Source: an uncultured Collinsella sp. (lineage in GTDB: Bacteria > Actinomycetota > Coriobacteriia > Coriobacteriales > Coriobacteriaceae). Taken from it: 64,000 nucleotides of DNA. Under the pieces are notes generated by a model, which had not been told where the DNA came from, did no database searches, and saw nothing but the letters and a program-made list of their open reading frames with translations. The DNA is taken from positions 22,099 through 86,098 of the forward strand of contig CABSNM010000006.1 in assembly GCA_902479065.1 (NCBI GenBank). The letters run 5' to 3'. The stretch's first letter is position 1, and every line of letters begins with the position of its first letter. Positions 34,742 through 43,557 of this stretch are shown here, in pieces. The translations under genes were made by a program, and so were the position numbers.

Positions 34742-35428
34742 TTACGCCTCAAGCGCAGCCTTGAACCAACTTGTAATACTCGTGGGGTGCGTGATGGCGG
34801 TGCCGACGACAACGGCCCAGGCGCCAGCATCGATCGCGGCGCGAGCCTCCTCGGGCGTGTGCACGCGGCCCTCGCAGATGATGGGAAGACCGGGGAATTC
34901 CTCGGTCGCCTGACGCAGGAGCGGCAGATCGGGGCCATCGGCCATGGTGCAGTCGATGGCAGCGACACCGTGAGAAAGCGTGGTAGATACAAGGTCGAAG
35001 CCCATATCAACCGCACGGCGAATGTCCTCGATGGTGGCACAATCCGCCATCAGGAGCACACCCTCCTCGTGCAGCGGGCGGAAGGTATCCTCGACCGACT
35101 TGCCGTCGGGACGCGGACGATCGGTGGCGTCGATCGCCACGATATCGGCACCCGCAGCAACGCAGGCGCGAGCGTGACGCAGCGTCGGCGTGATGTAAAC
35201 GCCCTCGTGCCCATCCTTCCACAGGCCGATAACGGGGACCTCACAGCGACCCTTAATGGCGGCAATGTCGGCAAGGCCCTGGCAGCGAATGGCGGCGGCG
35301 CCGCCGAGCTCGCAAGCACGAGACATTTGAGCCATGGTCTCGGGCGTACGAAGCGGCTCGCCCATATACGCCTGAACGCTCACGACGAGCTTGCCCTTCA
35401 GGGACTGGATCAAAGGATCAACGGTCAT
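34742..35428 (-). CDS. nanE: N-acetylmannosamine-6-phosphate 2-epimerase
   Basis: 228 residues, TIM barrel. LVVSVQAYMGEPLRTPE, AAIRCQG, GLWKDGHEGVYITP, ADIVAIDATDRPRPDG, and ICEGRVHTPEEA follow the NanE pattern. Converts ManNAc-6-P to GlcNAc-6-P. ATG 35428 with AAAGG upstream. Last gene of the sialic-acid cluster. Confidence 0.95.
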   Translation of the reverse strand: MTVDPLIQSLKGKLVVSVQAYMGEPLRTPETMAQMSRACELGGAAAIRCQGLADIAAIKGRCEVPVIGLWKDGHEGVYITPTLRHARACVAAGADIVAIDATDRPRPDGKSVEDTFRPLHEEGVLLMADCATIEDIRRAVDMGFDLVSTTLSHGVAAIDCTMADGPDLPLLRQATEEFPGLPIICEGRVHTPEEARAAIDAGAWAVVVGTAITHPTSITSWFKAALEA

Positions 35429-35454
35429 GTTCGACTCAACCTTTCTCAAAAACA

Positions 35455-35552
35455 GCCTTCTGAGACACCGCACCTTGACGTTCAAACCGTCGCTCGCGTA
35501 CCGAAGTACGCTTCGCTCCTCTTTCACGTCAATCTGCGGCACCTCAGAAGGC
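35455..35552. repeat. Nested palindromic element between nanK and nanE
   Basis: Outer GCCTTCTGAG/CTCAGAAGGC (35455-35464, 35543-35552), 3-nt loop, CCGCA/TGCGG, 2-nt loop, TTGACGT/ACGTCAA, then a central GCGTAC-cgaa-GTACGC (35496-35511). In the minus transcript this is a long rod 27 nt ahead of nanE and 18 nt beyond the nanK stop. Confidence 0.8.
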
Positions 35553-35569
35553 GCACTTGGTAGCTATGT

Positions 35570-36535
35570 TTATTTCAACGACGCAAGAAGGTGTTCGGCG
35601 GCACCGATGAGCGGAGCATCGCCCTCAAGAGAACCGATGAGGATCGGCGTGTCCTGAAGCGGATCGAGCGCCTGGCTGGCATAGCCCTCGTGTACCGAAT
35701 CCTTCCACGTCTGTGAACGCCAATCGGGACCTTGGTGAATCACGCCACCCGAAAGCACGATGACCTCAGGGTCCAGGATGTTAGCGAGCGAGCCCAAGCT
35801 GGCACCCAGCGCAAAGCCGGCGTCATGGATGACCTCAGTCGCCTTTGCGTCGCCCGCGCGGCACAGGTCGTTTACATCGCGACCGACCGAAGGACGGCTG
35901 GGGTCGACGCGGCCAAAGCGCTCGTCGTACATGCGACCAATGGAAGTGCCCGAAGCAACAGACTCAAGATGGCCAGAACGCCCGCAGGCGCAGGGAATGC
36001 CGGCGGCAGCCGAGCACTCGATGTGGCCCATATGACCGGCAGCACCGTGGAAGCCCTGCATCACGCGGCCGTTCTCGACATATGCGCCGCCGATGCCCGT
36101 ACCGATGCCCAGACACAAGACGGAGAACTTGCCCTTGCCGACGCCCCAGTGGGCCTCGCCCAGAGCATGAGCCTGCACGTCGCCCACCACGGCAACGGGA
36201 AGACCAAGGTCCTCGCGCAGACGCGGCCCCAACTGAACGCCAGACCAGCCGGGCATGATCTCGTTGGCGTAGGCGATGGCGCCCGTCTTGGGGTCGACGA
36301 CACCGGCGGCGCCAATACCGATACCGAGGACCTCGACATCGGGGTTCGCCTCGAGAGCAGCCTTGATGGACGCCTCGATGCGCTGGAAAACTGCCTCGCC
36401 GCCTTCTTGGGCCTCGGTGGGAACCTCGGCTTCAAAGACCGGATGGGGCACGCCGCCATCAGCCGGATACTCCATAATGGCAGTCGCAATCTTGGTGCCG
36501 CCGATATCGACGGAGCAAACGTACTTGTTCTCCAT
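35570..36535 (-). CDS. nanK: ROK-family kinase, probable N-acetylmannosamine kinase
   Basis: 321 residues. ATP-binding SVDIGGTKIA at the N-terminus, VGDVQAHALGE (catalytic Asp region) and the ROK zinc motif CACGRSGHLESVASG near residue 165. Substrate assigned as ManNAc because of nanA and nanE on either side; glucokinase activity cannot be excluded. ATG 36535 with AAGGAGAG upstream. Confidence 0.85.
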   Translation of the reverse strand: MENKYVCSVDIGGTKIATAIMEYPADGGVPHPVFEAEVPTEAQEGGEAVFQRIEASIKAALEANPDVEVLGIGIGAAGVVDPKTGAIAYANEIMPGWSGVQLGPRLREDLGLPVAVVGDVQAHALGEAHWGVGKGKFSVLCLGIGTGIGGAYVENGRVMQGFHGAAGHMGHIECSAAAGIPCACGRSGHLESVASGTSIGRMYDERFGRVDPSRPSVGRDVNDLCRAGDAKATEVIHDAGFALGASLGSLANILDPEVIVLSGGVIHQGPDWRSQTWKDSVHEGYASQALDPLQDTPILIGSLEGDAPLIGAAEHLLASLK

Positions 36536-36603
36536 GTCGCTCTCCTTAGGAGATATAAACAACTACAGGAAATGCGCCGTCAGGCTAGCCGTCACAGCGC
36601 GGT

Positions 36604-36709
36604 AAAGGTTTTCCAGGTGCCCGAGATCGCCGAGAAGCCGTGTGGCCATTGACCTAATGGGTCATGGCCGCACGGTTGAACGGCGAGGTCGGGTGCCTGG
36701 GAAAGCTTT
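36604..36709. repeat. Long imperfect hairpin between nanA and nanK
   Basis: Two arms of about 50 nt (36604-36654 and 36659-36709) pair with few mismatches around a TAAT loop; core stems CCAGG/CCTGG, TCGCCG/CGGCGA, CCGTG/CACGG and GGCCAT/ATGGCC. The arm ends on the nanA stop codon. Confidence 0.8.
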
Positions 36710-37628
36710 AAAGGAGGCCGTTGTCCTGGAGGACCTTCTTAATCGCCTCGACGTTCTCACCGGTCATGGCCTTCACCGGGCGCGGCATGGTCGGGCTGTC
36801 GAAGATGCCCATGAGGTTCATAGCGGTCTTGAAGGCGCCGACGCCACCGGCATAGCCCTGGACGCCCGAGGTGACATCCCAGATGTGGGAGATCTCATTG
36901 AGACGATCCTGCTCGGCCTTGACGGTAGCCCAGTCACCAGCCTGAGCGGCCTTCCACTGACGCACGTAGCCCTCGGGCTCAACGTTGGCGAGACCCGGGA
37001 CGGAACCGTCAGCGCCGCCGAGATAGGCGCCGTCGACAACAACCTCGTGGCCGGTGAGGATGCTCATCGGATGGCCGTTCTTCTCGTTCTCCTGAACGAG
37101 GTAGCGGAACGAGATGTCATCACCCGAGGAATCCTTGACGCCAGCAAGGACGCCCTCGGCGCCGAGCTTGGCAAGGAGCTTCCAGGGGAGCTTGGTGTGA
37201 ACGCAGACGGGAATGTCATAGGCAAAGATGGGCAGGTCGAGCTCCTCGTGCAGGATGCGGAAGTGCTCCTCGACCTCGGTCATACCCTGCAGGGCATAGA
37301 ACGGGCAGGTGGCGACGAGGGCATCGGCGCCCAGCTCCTGGGCGACCTTGCCGTGCTCAATCATGCGCTCGGTCTCGGTATCGATGATGCCGACCAGAAC
37401 AGGCACACGGTGGTCGACGATACGAACGGCCTCGGCGATAATCTGGCGACGGCGCTCATCGGTGGAGAAGACGACCTCGCCCGAAGACCCCAAGAAGAAC
37501 AGACCATCGACGCCGGCATCGATCATGCGGTTGATGCTGCGCTCAAAGGAGGCAACGTCGAGCTGGTGGTCTTCGGTATCGGGAACAACGACGGGAGGGA
37601 TAACGCCGGTGAATTTCTGAGTTGCCAC
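36708..37628 (-). CDS. nanA: N-acetylneuraminate lyase (DHDPS/NAL family)
   Basis: 306 residues, class I aldolase barrel. FLGSSGEVVF (GSxGE carboxylate-binding), CPFYALQG with the catalytic Tyr, YDIPVCVH, and the Schiff-base Lys in LAGVKDSSGD. Splits Neu5Ac into ManNAc and pyruvate; function assigned mainly from neighbours nanK/nanE since DHDPS relatives look alike. GTG 37628 with AAGGAG at 7 nt. Confidence 0.88.
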   Translation of the reverse strand: MATQKFTGVIPPVVVPDTEDHQLDVASFERSINRMIDAGVDGLFFLGSSGEVVFSTDERRRQIIAEAVRIVDHRVPVLVGIIDTETERMIEHGKVAQELGADALVATCPFYALQGMTEVEEHFRILHEELDLPIFAYDIPVCVHTKLPWKLLAKLGAEGVLAGVKDSSGDDISFRYLVQENEKNGHPMSILTGHEVVVDGAYLGGADGSVPGLANVEPEGYVRQWKAAQAGDWATVKAEQDRLNEISHIWDVTSGVQGYAGGVGAFKTAMNLMGIFDSPTMPRPVKAMTGENVEAIKKVLQDNGLL

Positions 37629-37696
37629 AAGAATCTCCTTAGCTGTCTGGCGAGCGGCCCTATGCCGCTCACTCTTGTTGGCAGTGTCCAGGCCGT

Positions 37697-38548
37697 CTAG
37701 GCCAAAGAACACGGATAGAACGTTTGGTTAAAGAAGTCGACGACTTCGTTTTCGAACGCGTTAATACGCTCATGAGCGTATTTGGCATAGATGATATGCC
37801 TCCGGTCACACTCAAGACCGTTGAATACGGCAAACTGACCCTTGGGGTCGCTCACGGTATCCATGAGCGACGTGCCCATGAGCACCGATCCGCGCACCCG
37901 AGACGACAGAGCCTCGAGGCCACCGGGAATTGGATTGGCAACCGCCGTGCAGGCAAGTCCGCGCTCGTCCAGAGCAGAAACCGCCAGCGCGACACCGCCG
38001 CCAAGACCCTCGCCCCATGCAAAAATGCGATCGGGATCCATGCCATCAAGATTGCGCGCGACCTTCGCCAACGCGCAGCCCCAACGGACGCGCTTGACAA
38101 AAGCGGGCGAAGCAATCCCCCACTGCAGGTCGTCCGCACCAGCAACATCGTCATCCAGCGCGAGAACGGCATACCCCATGGCGGCAAATCTCGTCATGTG
38201 ATGCCATCCACGCACGGGTCGATCGATGTCGTGAAACATCAGACAGAGCGGCACAAACTCGGATGCCCGGGCATGGCCTAAGGGCTCAATCAAACGACCG
38301 TGTACGACATACCCGCCGAGCTCAATGGAAACCTCGGAGTAGCGCGCGCACGGATTGGCGAAATCAATCGCCGTAACAGTCAGCCCGCAAACCTCAAGGT
38401 CCGAAGCGGCTGTCTCTAATTCGGAAACATCCGCCGAAGCATCGCCGTGCCAACCCCGGAAATCAGAGAGCCTTGACGAAACCGTTCCAGGCATCTCCGC
38501 GAGCCCGGGGACGATCAGCTCGTCGATATTGCTCTCGCACTTAGACAT
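37697..38548 (-). CDS. Acetyl-xylan-esterase-like protein lacking the catalytic serine
   Basis: 283 residues, alpha/beta-hydrolase related to the next gene upstream. Where the partner has FVNGASQGGGLG, this one reads FAWGEGLGGGVA: the nucleophile Ser is Gly (codon 38006-38008). The Asp (GTSLMDTV) and His (YAHERI) positions seem kept. The start overlaps the partner's stop by 8 nt, so the two are probably made together. Either a pseudoenzyme with a binding or helper role, or a decaying duplicate. Confidence 0.75.
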   Translation of the reverse strand: MSKCESNIDELIVPGLAEMPGTVSSRLSDFRGWHGDASADVSELETAASDLEVCGLTVTAIDFANPCARYSEVSIELGGYVVHGRLIEPLGHARASEFVPLCLMFHDIDRPVRGWHHMTRFAAMGYAVLALDDDVAGADDLQWGIASPAFVKRVRWGCALAKVARNLDGMDPDRIFAWGEGLGGGVALAVSALDERGLACTAVANPIPGGLEALSSRVRGSVLMGTSLMDTVSDPKGQFAVFNGLECDRRHIIYAKYAHERINAFENEVVDFFNQTFYPCSLA

Positions 38549-39518
38549 GAGCCTCCCCTCCCTCGCAGAAAAACGGAATGATCAGATCGTCAAAGTCCTG
38601 AATCTCCTCGTGGCCAAAGCCCTCAAAGAACTCGCGTCGCTTCTCACAGGCCAGATTGTTGTAGACCGCAAACTGCGTCGCCGGCGGACAGACGATATCG
38701 GCTGTGCCCGTGCCAAACAGCACGGGGCATTTGACCATGGGGGCAAAGTTCTTGGAATCGAAGTACGCCAGTTTGGCATAGGCCTCCTCAATACGAGTCG
38801 AGTCCTCGTCAAACCAACGCGACCAATAACGCAGGCCTTCATAAGCGATATCGTCGGCATCCAGATCCCAAACAAGGCGGAAATCCGACAGGAAGGGATA
38901 GAGGATGGCAGCGCGATTGATAAGCTCACTATTAAGCGCGCAGGTCGCAATGCCCAAACCGCCGCCCTGCGATGCGCCGTTCACAAATACGCGGGAAAGA
39001 TCGATGCCCTCGAGCTCGCGAACAATACGGCACAGAATGCGGATATCCTGGTGCAAGCGGACATAGTAAAGATTGGCCGGGTCGCCGTCGATACCGGCGA
39101 CGATATGCCCAGCAACCGTCGTGCCTTCAAATCCACCAATATCCTCGGAGGGGCCACCCTGGCCAGGACAATCGAGAGCGATGAGTGCCATGCCCATGCC
39201 CGCAAACGACGCCTGCTCGAACCAGCTGCGGCTTGCACCCGGATAGCCGTGGAACTGTAGCACCAGCGGCACGGGCTCGTCCGAAACCGGCTGGAGATAC
39301 TTGGCATGCAGGCGTGCACCGCACATGCCGGTATACCAGAGGTCGAAAAACCGACAGGTCGCGGAATCCGCAACCGAAGCCGCCTCAATCGCATAGTCGA
39401 GCTCGACGGCGTCGGCCTCGGCCATGCGGTCCTTCCAAAAGAGATCGAAATCCGATGGACGGGGCATAGCGCCTCGATATTCACCAAATTGCTGTTGTAG
39501 CTCCTGAGCACTTGGCAT
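38541..39518 (-). CDS. AXE1-family acetyl esterase / cephalosporin-C deacetylase
   Basis: 325 residues, carbohydrate esterase family 7-like: VLQFHGYPGAS (oxyanion region), nucleophile in FVNGASQGGG, Asp in GTGTADIVCPP and His in FEGFGHEEI. Deacetylates acetylated sugars. Within a nan cluster the natural guess is removal of O-acetyl groups from sialic acid or other acetylated glycans. No signal peptide, so cytosolic. ATG 39518 chosen (MPSAQELQQQ); an upstream ATG at 39533 is in frame. Confidence 0.88.
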   Translation of the reverse strand: MPSAQELQQQFGEYRGAMPRPSDFDLFWKDRMAEADAVELDYAIEAASVADSATCRFFDLWYTGMCGARLHAKYLQPVSDEPVPLVLQFHGYPGASRSWFEQASFAGMGMALIALDCPGQGGPSEDIGGFEGTTVAGHIVAGIDGDPANLYYVRLHQDIRILCRIVRELEGIDLSRVFVNGASQGGGLGIATCALNSELINRAAILYPFLSDFRLVWDLDADDIAYEGLRYWSRWFDEDSTRIEEAYAKLAYFDSKNFAPMVKCPVLFGTGTADIVCPPATQFAVYNNLACEKRREFFEGFGHEEIQDFDDLIIPFFCEGGEAHV

Positions 39519-39598
39519 GGCTCGTGAACCCAACCTTTCGAAATCGCAACGGAGGTGCGCCCGGCAAGGGAACCGGGCGCACGGGAGGGAAAGCGAGG

Positions 39599-40426
39599 CT
39601 ACTCGCCGAGCTTGGGATGCAGCAGCGACGGCGCAGCGCCGAGCAGCATCTTGGTGTAGGGGTCCTGAGGGTGCTGGAAGACCTGCTTGGCCTCGCCCTG
39701 CTCGACGATCTTGCCGCCATTCATAACGATGATGTCGTCAGAGATATAGCGGACCGTCTGGATGTCATGGCTGATGAACACCATGGCCAGGCCGAGCTCC
39801 TTCTTAAGGTCGGTCAGCAGGTTCAGAATCTGCGCGCGGACCGAAACGTCCAGAGCCGAGGTGGGCTCGTCGGCGATGATGGCATCGGGGTTCAGCGACA
39901 GGGCGCGCGCAATTGCGACGCGCTGGCGCTGGCCGCCCGAAAGCTGGCCGGGAAGAACCTCGGCGGCGGAGCTGGGCAGACCGGTGAGCTCCAAGAGCTC
40001 CTTGACGCGCTTCTCCTGCTCGGCCTCGGTACCCAGGTTGTGGACGCGCATGGGGTCGAGCAGTTGCTCGCGAACGACCATGCGGGGATTGAGCGCCGTG
40101 GCCGGGTTCTGGAACACGACCGAGATGACGCGACCCATGTGGCGACGGTCCTCGGCGGTACGTTTGGTAACGTCCTTGCCCTTAAAGTAGACCTTGCCGC
40201 TCGTGGGGGCCTGCAGGCCGCACATGACGTTGGCGGTGGTGGACTTTCCGCAACCGGACTCGCCGACGATGCCGATGGTCTGTCCGGGCATGAGCTTAAT
40301 CGTTACACCCTGGACGGCGTGAACCAGGTTGGGGTGCAGAATCGAGCCGGTACGGGTCCTAAAGGTGACGTGGACGTCATCAAGGAAGATGATCGGCTCG
40401 ACGCCGTTGACTGCGGTCTCGCTCAT
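39599..40426 (-). CDS. ABC transporter ATP-binding protein (DppF type), nan cluster
   Basis: 275 residues. Walker A GIVGESGCGKSTTANV, signature LSGGQRQRVAIARALSL, Walker B AIIADEPTSALDVS. Shorter than OppF; lacks the long cysteine-bearing tail. Start lies next to the stop of the fused permease-ATPase (0 nt gap). Probably energises import of sialic acid or a sialo-conjugate. Confidence 0.9.
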   Translation of the reverse strand: MSETAVNGVEPIIFLDDVHVTFRTRTGSILHPNLVHAVQGVTIKLMPGQTIGIVGESGCGKSTTANVMCGLQAPTSGKVYFKGKDVTKRTAEDRRHMGRVISVVFQNPATALNPRMVVREQLLDPMRVHNLGTEAEQEKRVKELLELTGLPSSAAEVLPGQLSGGQRQRVAIARALSLNPDAIIADEPTSALDVSVRAQILNLLTDLKKELGLAMVFISHDIQTVRYISDDIIVMNGGKIVEQGEAKQVFQHPQDPYTKMLLGAAPSLLHPKLGE

Positions 40427-42442
40427 CTACATCACCTCCGCGTGAGGGGTCAAACCATTTGCCTTGAGCACCTCGTCGGGGAGCTCGGAATAGAAGTGCT
40501 CGGTGCCGGGCACGCGCTTGAAGACCGGACGGGTGTCCAGGCCAATGCGCGGATGGCTCGAGCGGGGTGCGAAGCGATCGCCCTTGGGGAAATCGCGCGG
40601 GCTCGGAACGGCGCCGGGCACCTGGTGCAAGCGGCCCGAACCGCTCTCGATGGACAGGACGGAACCCAGAAGGCCGCGGGTGTACTCGTGAATCGGGTTG
40701 GTGAGCAGCTCCTTGGTGGGCGCCTGCTCGATAACCTGGCCGGCGTACATAACCGTGATGTTATGAGCGACCTCGGCGACCAGTGCCAGGTCGTGCGAAA
40801 CGAAGATCATGGCAAAGCCGAGCTTGGCCTGAAGATCGTTAAGCAGCTTGATGACCTGCTTCTGGACGGTAACGTCCAGAGCGGTCGTGGGCTCGTCGCA
40901 GATGACCAGTTTGGGGTCGCGGGTAAGGGCCATAGCGATCAGAACGCGCTGACGCTGACCACCGGAAAGTTCATGCGGATAGCTCTCGAGCGTACGCTTG
41001 GGGTCGAGGCCCACGAGCTCCAGGAGCTCCTCGGCGCTACGGGTACCGCCGCGCTTGGTGAGCTGCTTCATCTGGGCGGAAATGAGCATGGAGGGGTTGA
41101 GCGAGGACAGGGCGTCCTGATAGACCATGGCGATATCGGTACCGCGCAGGCCGAACCACTCCTTCTTGCTCATCTTGAGCAGGTCGCGGCCCTCCCAGAG
41201 AACCTCACCGGAAAGATGCTCGTCATCGTCGGTCAGGCCCATGATGGCCAGCGTGGTGATGGACTTACCGCAGCCGGACTCACCGACCAGGCCCATGGTC
41301 TGGCCAGGACGGACATCAAAGTTGACATGATCGACGACGTTGATATCACCGTGGTGCTCAAACTGGATGCAGAAATCACGGACCGAAAGGATCGGCTCAA
41401 CGGACTCATCGGGCACATGGCGGTCGTTACGCTTGAGCTCGACATCGCGCAGGGCGCCAAGACGGGCGGACAGGGACTGAGCCTGCTCCTTGTAAGCGCG
41501 AACGGGGTCGGAGACCAGCAGGTCGGCCTCGCGGCGCTTGGAGGAATCGGTCGGATCCAGGGCGGCGGAGGGAGCAGCGGCCATGGCGTCGGTAATGCCC
41601 TCGGAGAGGATGTTGAGCGCCAGGCAGGTGATCATGATAGCCAGACCCGGGAACAGCGCCTGCCACCAACGGCCAGCGAGCACGCCACCGCGGGCGTCGG
41701 CGAGGATGTTGCCCCAGGTAGCGGTGGGCTCCTGGATACCAGCGCCGATAAAGGTCAGCGAGGCCTCGAAGATGATGGCGTCGGCGACCAGGGTAACGGT
41801 GAAGACCATGATCGGGGCGATGCAGTTACGCAGAACATGCTTGATCAAAATCCACGGAGCCTTGGCGCCGGAAACGATGACCGCGCGGACATAGTCCTCG
41901 CCGTACTCGGACACGATGTTGGCGCGCACGATACGGGCAATCTGCGGAGTGTACATAAAGCCAATGGCGAAGATGATCGACGGCACGGAATTGCCCAGGA
42001 TGGAGACGAAGACGGCAGCGAGGGCGATGCCCGGGATGGACATGATGATGTCCAGGATGCGCATGATCGCCTCGGAAACGGACTTGCGCGAAACCGCCGC
42101 GAGGGCGCCCACGACCGAGCCGCAGACCAGAGCCATGGCAGTAGCACCGAAGCCGATGATCAGCGAGTAACGGCCACCGTAAAGCATACGCGACAGGATG
42201 TCGCGGCCCTTATCGTCGGTACCGAAGATAAATCCATTGCCGGGAGCCTGGCGAGCAGTGAAAATCTCGACCGGGCTATAGGGGGCAAGAAGGGGCGCCA
42301 GAATCGCGGTCAGGGCGACCAACACCAGCACGACGGCGGCAATCTTAGAAGACAGCGTCATCTTCTTCCAGCCACCGAGCTTGAGCCCCTTGGAGGCAGC
42401 CTTCTCGAGCTGCTCGGTTTGCTTCTCTCGAATCTTTACCAT
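40427..42442 (-). CDS. Fused ABC permease (DppC) and ATPase (DppD)
   Basis: 671 residues. Residues about 25-300 form a DppC permease (TMs from KIAAVVLVLVALTAILAPLLA; EAA loop DYVRAVIVSGAKAPWILIKH). A linker of some 60 residues follows, then an ATPase at about 350-600 (Walker A GLVGESGCGKSITTLA, signature LSGGQRQRVLIAMALTR, Walker B LVICDEPTTALDVT) and the DppD tail. The frame is continuous, so this is a true fusion. Similar fused subunits are known in dipeptide-family transporters of other actinobacteria. Confidence 0.92.
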   Translation of the reverse strand: MVKIREKQTEQLEKAASKGLKLGGWKKMTLSSKIAAVVLVLVALTAILAPLLAPYSPVEIFTARQAPGNGFIFGTDDKGRDILSRMLYGGRYSLIIGFGATAMALVCGSVVGALAAVSRKSVSEAIMRILDIIMSIPGIALAAVFVSILGNSVPSIIFAIGFMYTPQIARIVRANIVSEYGEDYVRAVIVSGAKAPWILIKHVLRNCIAPIMVFTVTLVADAIIFEASLTFIGAGIQEPTATWGNILADARGGVLAGRWWQALFPGLAIMITCLALNILSEGITDAMAAAPSAALDPTDSSKRREADLLVSDPVRAYKEQAQSLSARLGALRDVELKRNDRHVPDESVEPILSVRDFCIQFEHHGDINVVDHVNFDVRPGQTMGLVGESGCGKSITTLAIMGLTDDDEHLSGEVLWEGRDLLKMSKKEWFGLRGTDIAMVYQDALSSLNPSMLISAQMKQLTKRGGTRSAEELLELVGLDPKRTLESYPHELSGGQRQRVLIAMALTRDPKLVICDEPTTALDVTVQKQVIKLLNDLQAKLGFAMIFVSHDLALVAEVAHNITVMYAGQVIEQAPTKELLTNPIHEYTRGLLGSVLSIESGSGRLHQVPGAVPSPRDFPKGDRFAPRSSHPRIGLDTRPVFKRVPGTEHFYSELPDEVLKANGLTPHAEVM

Positions 42443-42445
42443 AAT

Positions 42446-43402
42446 CTACACCGTCCTGATGCGCGGGTTGATGAGCAGGTAGAGCATGTCAACCACGATG
42501 TTGATGATGATGAAGGCAAGAGCAACGACGATGACGACGCCCTGAACCAGGTTCGCCTCGTTGCCCTGAACGCCCTGCAGAATCGCAGTACCCATGCCGG
42601 GGAGGTTGAAGATGACCTCGATGACGACGGCGCCGCCCATAAGGTAACCGATCTTAAGACCGAGGGTGGTGACCGGGGTGATCAGCGCGTTGCGCAAAAC
42701 GTTGATGCCGACGACGACCTTCTCGGGAACGCCGGCGCCACGGGCCATGCGGACGTAGTCCTTGTCGAGCTCCTCAACCATGGCCGTACGCACGATACGA
42801 GTCATCTGGCCCGTCAGCGGGAATGCCAGAGCGATAGCGGGCATGATCATACGTCCCAGATAGCCAGCCGGGTTGGTGGTGAAGTGAGGCAGAGCACCGG
42901 ATGCCGGGAGCACCTTAAGGTAGGAAGAGAACAGCAGAATCAACAGAACGGCAAGCCAGAACGACGGGGTTGCCAAGCCGGCGATGGAAAAGACGCGGAT
43001 CACTTGGTCCGGCCATTTATCGCGATACAGTGCCGCGATGACGCCGAGCAAAAACGAGACGACCGCGCCGATGGCAAGACCGATGAAGGTCAGCTGCATC
43101 GTGACGGGCAGGGCCGTGGAGATGCGCTTGGCAACGGAGTTGCGAGCAGCACCATAGGTGCCCATGTCACCATGGATCAGATCGCCCATGTAGCGCACGT
43201 AGCGCACGGGCCAGGGGTCGTCCAGACCATACTTCTCATGGTACTCGGCAACCGCCTCGGGCGAGGCACCGTCACCCAACGCCGTATAGGCGGGGTCGGT
43301 CTTGGAGAACGACATAAGGAAGAACACCAGGACGGTGACGCCCAATGCCATGATCGGCAGCGCCACGAGACGCCTTCCAATCAAACGTAGAAAGTTGTTC
43401 AC
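42446..43402 (-). CDS. ABC transporter permease (DppB type), nan cluster
   Basis: 318 residues. TM1 RRLVALPIMALGVTVLVFFLM, then five more TMs and the EAA loop DYVRMARGAGVPEKVVVGINVLRN, ending LLINPRIR. GTG 43402 follows AAAGGGG closely. 3 nt ahead of the fused permease-ATPase. Confidence 0.92.
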   Translation of the reverse strand: MNNFLRLIGRRLVALPIMALGVTVLVFFLMSFSKTDPAYTALGDGASPEAVAEYHEKYGLDDPWPVRYVRYMGDLIHGDMGTYGAARNSVAKRISTALPVTMQLTFIGLAIGAVVSFLLGVIAALYRDKWPDQVIRVFSIAGLATPSFWLAVLLILLFSSYLKVLPASGALPHFTTNPAGYLGRMIMPAIALAFPLTGQMTRIVRTAMVEELDKDYVRMARGAGVPEKVVVGINVLRNALITPVTTLGLKIGYLMGGAVVIEVIFNLPGMGTAILQGVQGNEANLVQGVVIVVALAFIIINIVVDMLYLLINPRIRTV

Positions 43403-43442
43403 GTTCTCTCCCCTTTCTTTTGTCGGTAGGACCAACTGGTAT

Positions 43443-43460
43443 ATGAGTATGGATACTCAT
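43443..43460. repeat. Perfect palindrome upstream of the permease
   Basis: ATGAGTAT-gg-ATACTCAT, 8-bp arms, between the binding protein and permease genes. Confidence 0.5.
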
Positions 43461-43463
43461 TAC

Positions 43464-43497
43464 AAGACCCGAGCGACATCGAGGCCGCCCGGGTCTT
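43464..43497 (-). terminator. Intercistronic hairpin after the binding protein gene
   Basis: AAGACCCG and CGGGTCTT (with inner GGCC) about 60 bp past the binding-protein stop. The minus strand has no U-run, so partial termination or mRNA protection is more likely than a full stop. Confidence 0.5.
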
Positions 43498-43557
43498 TGT
43501 TTCAACTATGAGGACGTTGCCTTACGACCGACGCCCCACATATGACTCAAACGAGTC

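Noticed and set aside
39512..43390. 1292-codon open frame on the plus strand
   Set aside because: It lies wholly antisense to clear ABC transporter genes; the protein has no recognisable domain and is a product of codon bias (few TTA/CTA/TCA codons on the coding strand).
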